Source of the DNA: Lepidostoma basale
Lineage: Eukaryota > Arthropoda > Insecta > Trichoptera > Lepidostomatidae
Assembly: GCA_022606425.2 (NCBI GenBank)
Contig: JAHDVF020000672.1
Coordinates: forward strand, 179,876 to 243,875
Length of the DNA stretch: 64,000 bases
Direction: 5' to 3'
The notes below the pieces were generated by a model. It was given only the letters and a program-made list of their open reading frames with translations, was not told the DNA's origin and searched no databases. The position numbers and the translations under genes are program-made. This document shows positions 57,306 through 64,000 of the stretch, piece by piece; positions within the stretch are counted from its first letter, which is position 1; every line of letters starts with the position of its first letter.

Positions 57306-60300
57306 GATATATGGCTGTATACTCGTATATCAAATTTTTTAGAATGACTTATTTCTCACGTATGTAATTTTGACATATTTCTCACATATGTCTCATCGAC
57401 ATATTTTTCTCATACGTTAGAGTGACATATTTCTCACATTAGTCACATTGACAAATTATCAAAAACGTCAAACTTACACATTTCTCACATACGTGCGAAT
57501 GACAAAAATACGTCTTAATGACATATTTTCTCAAAATTCACAATAACATTTTTCTCACTTACTTGCGATTGGCTTACTTTTCACTTTGGTCAAAAAGACA
57601 TCTTCTCACGTACGTGCTGATTACATATTTCTCTCAGAGGTCACATTTACGTTTTTCTATCATACGTTAGAATGGCATATTTCACAAAACCGTCATAACG
57701 TCGTATTTTCACATACGTCATAATAACATAATTCTTACTTACGTGCCAATGACGTCACAAGGATATAGTTCTCACTGACGTGCCATAGACATATTTCTCA
57801 CAAACGTTATATGGCTGTATTTCTCAAATATTTCAGAATGACTTATTTCTCACGTATGTAATTTTGACATATTTCTCACATATGTCTCATTGACATATTT
57901 TTCTCATACGTTAGAATGGCATATTTCACAAAACCGTTATAACGTCGTATTTTCACATACGTCATAATAACATAATTCTTACTTACGTGCCAATGACGTC
58001 ACAATGATAAAGTTCTCACTGACGTGCCATTGACATATATCTCACAAACGTTATATGGCTGTATTTCTCAAATATTTCAAAATGACTTGGTTCTCACGTA
58101 TGTAATTTTGACATATTTCTCACATATGTCTCATTGACATATTTTTCTCATACGTTAGAATTGCATATTTCACAAAACCGTTATAACGTCGTATTTTCAT
58201 AATAACATAATTCTTACTTACGTGCCAATGACGTCACAATGATAAAGTTCTCACCGACGTGCCATAGACATATTTCTCACAAACCTTATATGGCTGTATT
58301 TCTCAAATATTTCAGAATGACTTGTTTCTCACGTATGTAATTTTGACATATTTCTCACATACGAGTATGTCTCATTGACATATTTTTCTCATACGTTAGA
58401 ATGGCATATTTCACAAAACCGTTATAACGTCGTATTTTCATATACGTAATAATATCATAATTCTTACTTACGTGCCAATGACGTCACAGTGATAAAGTTC
58501 TCACTGACATGCCATTGACATATTTCTCACAAACGTAATATTGCTGTATTTCTCAAATATTTCAGAATGACTAATATCTCACGTATGTAATTTTGACATA
58601 TTTCTCACATATGTCTCATTGACATATTTTTCTATCATACGTTAGAATGGCATATTTCACAAAACCGTCATAACGTCGTATTTTCACATACGTCATAATA
58701 ACATAATTCTTACTTACGTGCCAATGACGTCACAAGGATATAGTTCTCACTGACGTGCCATTGACATATTTCTCACCAACTTTATATGGCTGTATTTCTC
58801 AAATATTTCAGAATGACTTATTTCTTACGTATGTAATTTTGACATATTTCTCACATATGTCTCATTGACATATTTTTCTCATACGTTAGAATGGCATATT
58901 TCACAAAACCGTTATAACGTCGTATTTTCACATACGTCATAATAACATAATTCTTACTTACGTGCCAATGACGTCACAAGGATATAGTTCTCACTGACGT
59001 GCCATTGACATATTTCTCACCAACGTTATGTGGCTGTATTTCTCAAATATTTCAGAATGACTTATTTCTCTACGTATTTAATTTTTGACATTTTCACATA
59101 TGTTTCATTGAGATATTTATCTCTCATACGTGAATGGCATATTTCACAAACCCGTTATAACGTCGTATTTTCACATACGTAATAATAACATAATTCTTAC
59201 TAACGTGCCAATGACGTCACAATGATATAGTTCTCACTGACGTGCCATTGACATATTTCTCACAAACGTTATATGGCTGTATTTCTCAAATATTTCAAAA
59301 TGACTTATTTCTCACGTATGTAATTTTAACATATTTCTCACATATGTTTCATTGACATATTTTTCTCATACGTTAGAATGACATATTTCTCACATTAGTC
59401 ACATTGACATATTATCTAAAACGTCAAACTTACACATTTCTCACATACGTGCGAATGACAAAAATACGTCTTAATGACATATTTTCTCAAAAGTCACAAT
59501 AACATTTTTCTCACTTACTTGCGATTGGCTTACTTTTCACTTTGGTCAAAAAGACATCTTCTCACGTACATGCTGATTACATATTTCTCTCAGAGGTCAC
59601 ATTTACGTTTTACTATCATACGTTAGAATGGCATATTTCACAAAACCGTCATAACGTCGTATTTTCACATACGGCATAATAACATAATTCTTACTTACGT
59701 GCCAATGACGTCACAATGATATAGTTCTCACTGACGTGCCATTGACATATTTCTCACAAACGTTATATGGCTTTTTTTTTCAAATATTTCAGAATGACTT
59801 ATTTCTAACGTATGTAATTTTGACATATTTCTCACATACTCGTATGTCTCATTGACATATTTTTCTCATACGTTAGAATGGCATATTTCACAAAACCGTT
59901 ATAACGTCGTATTTTCACATACGGCATAATAACATAATTCTTACTTACGTGCCAATGACGTCACAATTATATAGTTCTCACTGACGTGCCATAGACATAT
60001 TTCTCACAAACGTTATATGGCTGTATATCTCAAATATTTCAGAATGACTTATTTCTAACGTATGTAATTTTGACATATTTCTCACATACTCGTATGTCTC
60101 ATTGACATATTTTTCTCATACGTTAGAATGGCATATTTCACAAAACCGTTATAACGTCGTATTTTCACATACGTCATAATGACATAATTATTACTTACGT
60201 GCCAATGACGTCACAATTATATAGTTCTCACTGACGTGCCATAGACATATTTCTCACAAACGTTATATGGCTGTATTTCTCAAATATTTCAGAATGACTT

Positions 60301-63300
60301 ATTTCTAACGTATGTAATTTTTCAGAATGATATTTCAGAATGACTTATTTCTAACGTATGTAATTTTGACATATTTCTCACATACTCGTATGTCTCATTG
60401 ACATATTTTTCTCATACGTTAGAATGGCATATTTCACAAAACCGTTATAACGTCGTATTTTCACATACGTCATAATAACATAATTCTTACTTACGTGCCA
60501 ATGACGTCACAAGGATATAGTTCTCACTGACGTGCCATTGACATATTTCTCACCAACGTTATATGGCTGTATTTCTCAAATATTTCAGAATGACTATGTA
60601 ATTTTGACATATTTCTCACATATGTCTCATTGACATATTTATCTCATACGTTAGAATGACATCTTTCACAAAACCGTTATAACGTCGTATTTTCACATAC
60701 GTCATAATAACATAATTCTTACTTACGTGCCAATGACGTCACAATGATATAGTTCTCACTGACGTGCCATTGACATATTTCTCACAAACGTAATATGGCT
60801 GTATTTCTCAAATATTTCAGAATGACTTATATCTCACGTATGTAATTTTGACATATTTCTCACATATGTCTCATTGACATATTTTTCTCATACGTTAGAA
60901 TGGCATATTTCACAAAACCGTTATAACGTCGTTTTTTCACATACGTCATAATAACATTATTCTTACTTACGTGCCAATGACGTCACAATGATATAGTTCT
61001 CACTGACGGGCCATAGACATATTTCTCACAAATATTATATGGCTGTATTTCTCAAACATTTCAGAATGACTTATTTCTAACGTATGTAATTTTGACATAT
61101 ATTTCTCACATACTCGTATGTCTCATTGACATATTTTTCTCATACGTTAGAATGACATATTTCTCACAAACGTCACATTGACATATTATCAAAAACGTCA
61201 AACTTACACATTTCTAACATACATGCGAATGACAAAAATACGTCTTAATGACATATTTTCTCAAAAGTCACAATAACATTTTTCTCACTTACTTGCACTT
61301 GGCTTACTTTTCACTTTGGTCAAAATGACATCTTCTCACGTACGTGCTTATTACATATTTCTCTCAGAGGTCACATTTACGTTTTTCTATCATAGGTTAG
61401 AATGGCATATTTCACAAAACCGTCATAACGTCGTATTTTCACATACGTCATAATAACATAATTCTTACTTACGTGCCAATGACGTCACAAGGATATAGTT
61501 CACACTGACGTGCCATAGACATTTCTCACAAACCTTATATGGCTGTATTTCTCAAATATTTCAGAATGACTTATTTCTCACGTATGTAATTTTGACATAT
61601 TTCTCACATACGAGTATGTCTCATTGACATATTTTCTCATACGTAAGAATGGCATATTTCACAAAACCGTTATAACGTCGTATTTTCATATACGTAATAA
61701 TATCATAATTCTTACTTACGTGCCAATGACGTCACAATGATACAGTTCTCACTGACGTGCCATTGACATATTTCTCACCAACGTTATATGGCTGTATTTC
61801 TCAAATATTTCAGAATGACTGTGTAATTTTGACATATTTCTCACATATGTCTCATTGACATATTTTTCTCATACGTTAGAATGGCATATTTCACAACACC
61901 GTTATAACGTCGTATTTTCACATACGTCATAATAACATAATTCTTACTTACGTGCCAATGACGTCACAATGATAAAGTTCTCACTGACGTCCCATTGACA
62001 TATTTCTCACAAACGTTATATGGCTGTATTTCTCAAATATTTCAGAATGACTTAGTTCTCACGTATGTAATTTTGACATTTTTCTCACATATGTCTCATT
62101 GACATATTTTTCTCATACGTTAGAATGGCATATTTCACAAAACCGTTATAACGTCGTATTTTCACATACGTCATAATAACATAATTCTTACTTACGTGCC
62201 AATGACGTCACACTGATAAAGTTCTCACTGACGTGCCATTGACATATTTCTCACAAACGTTATATGGCTGTATTTCTCAAATATTTCAGAATGACTTAGT
62301 TCTCACGTATGTAATTTTGACATATTTCTCACATATGTCTCATTGACATATTTTTCTCCTACGTTAGAATGGCATATTTCACAAAACCGTTATAACGTCG
62401 TATTTTCACATACGTCATAATAACATAATTCTTACTTACGTGCCAATGACGTCACAAGGATATAGTTCTCACTGACGTGCCAAAGACATATTTCTCACAA
62501 ACGTTATATGGCTGTATTTCTCAAATATTTCAGAATGACTTATTTCTCACGTATGTAATTTTGACATATTTCTTACATATGTCTCATTGACATATTTTTC
62601 TCATACGTTAGAATGACATATTTCTCACAAACGTCACATTGACATATTATCAAAAACGTCAAACTTACACATTTCTCACATACATGCGAATGACAAAAAA
62701 ACGTCTTAATGACATATTTTCTCAAAAGTCACAATAACATTTTTCTCACTAACTTGCGATTGGCTTACTTTTCACTTCGGTCAAAAAGACATCTTCTCAC
62801 GTACATGCTAATTACATATTATTCTCAGAGGTCACATTTACGTTTTTCTATCATAAGTTAGAATGGCATATTTCACGAAACCGTCATGACGTCGTATTTT
62901 CACATACGTCATAATAACATAATTCTAACTTACGTGCCAATGACGTCACAAGGATATAGTTCTCACTGACGTGCCATAGACATATTTCTCACAAACGTTA
63001 TATGGCTGTATTTCTCAAATATTTCAGAATGACTTATTTCTCACGTGTGTAATTTTGACATATTTCTCACATATGTCTCATTGACATATTTTTCTCATAC
63101 GTTAGAATGACATATTTCTCACAAACGTCACATTGACATATTATCAAAAACGTCAAACTTACACATTTCTCACATACATGCGAATGACAAAAATACGTCT
63201 TAATGAAATATTTTCTCAAAAGTCACAATAACATTTTTCTCACTTACTTGCGATTGGCTTACTTTTCACTTTGGTCAAAAAGACATCTTCTCACGTACGT

Positions 63301-64000
63301 GCTAATTACATATTTCTCTCAGAGGTCACATTTACGTTTTTCTATCATACGTTAGAATGGCATATTTCACAAAACCATCATAACGTCGTATTTTCACATA
63401 CGTCATAATAACATAACTCTTACTTACGTGCCAATGACGTCACAAGGATATAGTTCTCACTGACGTGCCATAGACATATTTCTCACAAACCTTATATGGC
63501 TGTATTTCTCAAATATTTCAGAATGACTTATTTCTCACGTATGTAATTTTGACATATTTCTCACATACGAGTATGTCTCATTGACATATTTTTCTCATAC
63601 GTTTGAATGGCATATTTCACAAAACCGTTATAACGTCGTATTTTCGTATATGTAATAATATCATAATTCTTACTTACGTGCCAATGACGTCACAATGATA
63701 TAGTTCTCACTGACGTGACATTGACATATTTCTCACCAACGTTATATGGCTGTATTTCTCAAATATTTCAGAATGACTTATTTCTCACGTATGTAATTTG
63801 ATATTTGTTATGGGTCACGACATATTTTTCTCATACGTTTGAATGGCATATTTCACAAAACCGTTATAACGTCGTATTTTCGTATATGTAATAATATCAT
63901 AATTCTTACTTACATGCCAATGACGTCACAATGATATAGTTCTCACTGACGTGCCATTGACATATTTCTCACCAACGTTATATGGCTGTATTTCTCAAAT
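57306..64000 (+). repeat. Satellite array, block III, forward orientation
   Basis: Inverted counterpart of 50.1-57.2 kb with the same unit types, continuing beyond the window. Near the edge a 236-bp step repeats (cgtttgaatgg at 63600 and 63836) across a non-satellite joint (atatttgttatgggtcacg, 63800-63818). Confidence 0.9.

Larger units (their letters stand above)
50100..64000. repeat. Giant palindrome of satellite DNA
   Basis: Left arm to 57232, right arm from about 57306 past the window edge. Mirror pairs of private variants: 56371 gcaattc with 58158 gaattgc; a 9-bp deletion at 56331-56340 and 58196-58205; gagatatatgtc 56492 with 58032; the duplicated joint 54201-54220 with 60313-60332; 52124 with 61892; 51460 with 62563; 50388 with 63645. 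Coordinate sums are 114533-114543 for the inner pairs and 114025-114043 for the outer ones, a change of about one 494-bp unit. Confidence 0.85.

Noticed and set aside
24990..64000. CRISPR-like array of short repeats and spacers
   Set aside because: Repeats of about 26 bp are degenerate and contiguous, without unique spacers. Host features are eukaryotic; it is a satellite.
32051..64000. Centromeric satellite
   Set aside because: The array is large and homogeneous, but I saw no CENP-B-box-like motif and nothing in the sequence alone ties it to a centromere; left as unassigned satellite.

Overview
This is eukaryotic, insect-type nuclear DNA: AT-rich, split genes with GT-AG introns, an insect arylalkylamine N-acetyltransferase-like gene, a trypsin-fold serine protease gene, and a very high load of transposable-element remains. 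The order cannot be fixed from the sequence; a lepidopteran or similar insect is a reasonable guess, not a demonstration. No bacterial, CRISPR or viral gene system was seen.

Layout. (1) 89-9191 (+): a four-exon AANAT-like gene with an intact 239-codon reading frame; all splice phases agree. Its introns hold 3'-end fragments of many non-LTR retrotransposons, a tRNA-derived SINE and a foldback element. (2) 9.2-19.4 kb: intergenic graveyard with more retrotransposon ends, two SINE copies, small inverted-repeat elements and a Helitron-like element (15.14-18.30 kb). (3) 19394-24122 (-): the 3' four exons of a trypsin-like protease, converging on the AANAT-like gene. They carry an apparent one-base frameshift right after GDSGGPL. 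The exons for the catalytic His and Asp are not in the window. A Transib-like long-TIR element, a hAT-like MITE and a foldback element sit in its introns. (4) 24.99-64.0 kb: a giant satellite array that continues past the right edge, built from degenerate monomers of about 26 bp arranged in 244/250-bp and 494-bp higher-order units. It is interrupted by a nearly full-length CR1/Jockey-like retrotransposon (27299-31753, -) and a Copia LTR retrotransposon (39632-43825, -).

Array orientation. The satellite reads one way from 24.99 to 31.97 kb, the opposite way from 32.05 to 57.23 kb, and flips back from 57.23 kb to the end. The second flip is the centre of a very large palindrome: private variants on the left arm (50.4-57.2 kb) recur in mirror order on the right arm (57.3-63.9 kb), so the array grew by a recent inverted duplication as well as tandem duplication. 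Every unit carries a TGACGTCA (CRE-type) octamer.

Most unusual signals: the ORF1 stop of the CR1-like element is TGA followed by CTAG, in the same frame as ORF2, and ORF2 has no in-frame ATG before its endonuclease domain, which suggests ORF2 is made by stop-codon readthrough; the array palindrome; the Transib-like element with a CGCCG target duplication; and the broken protease gene facing the array.
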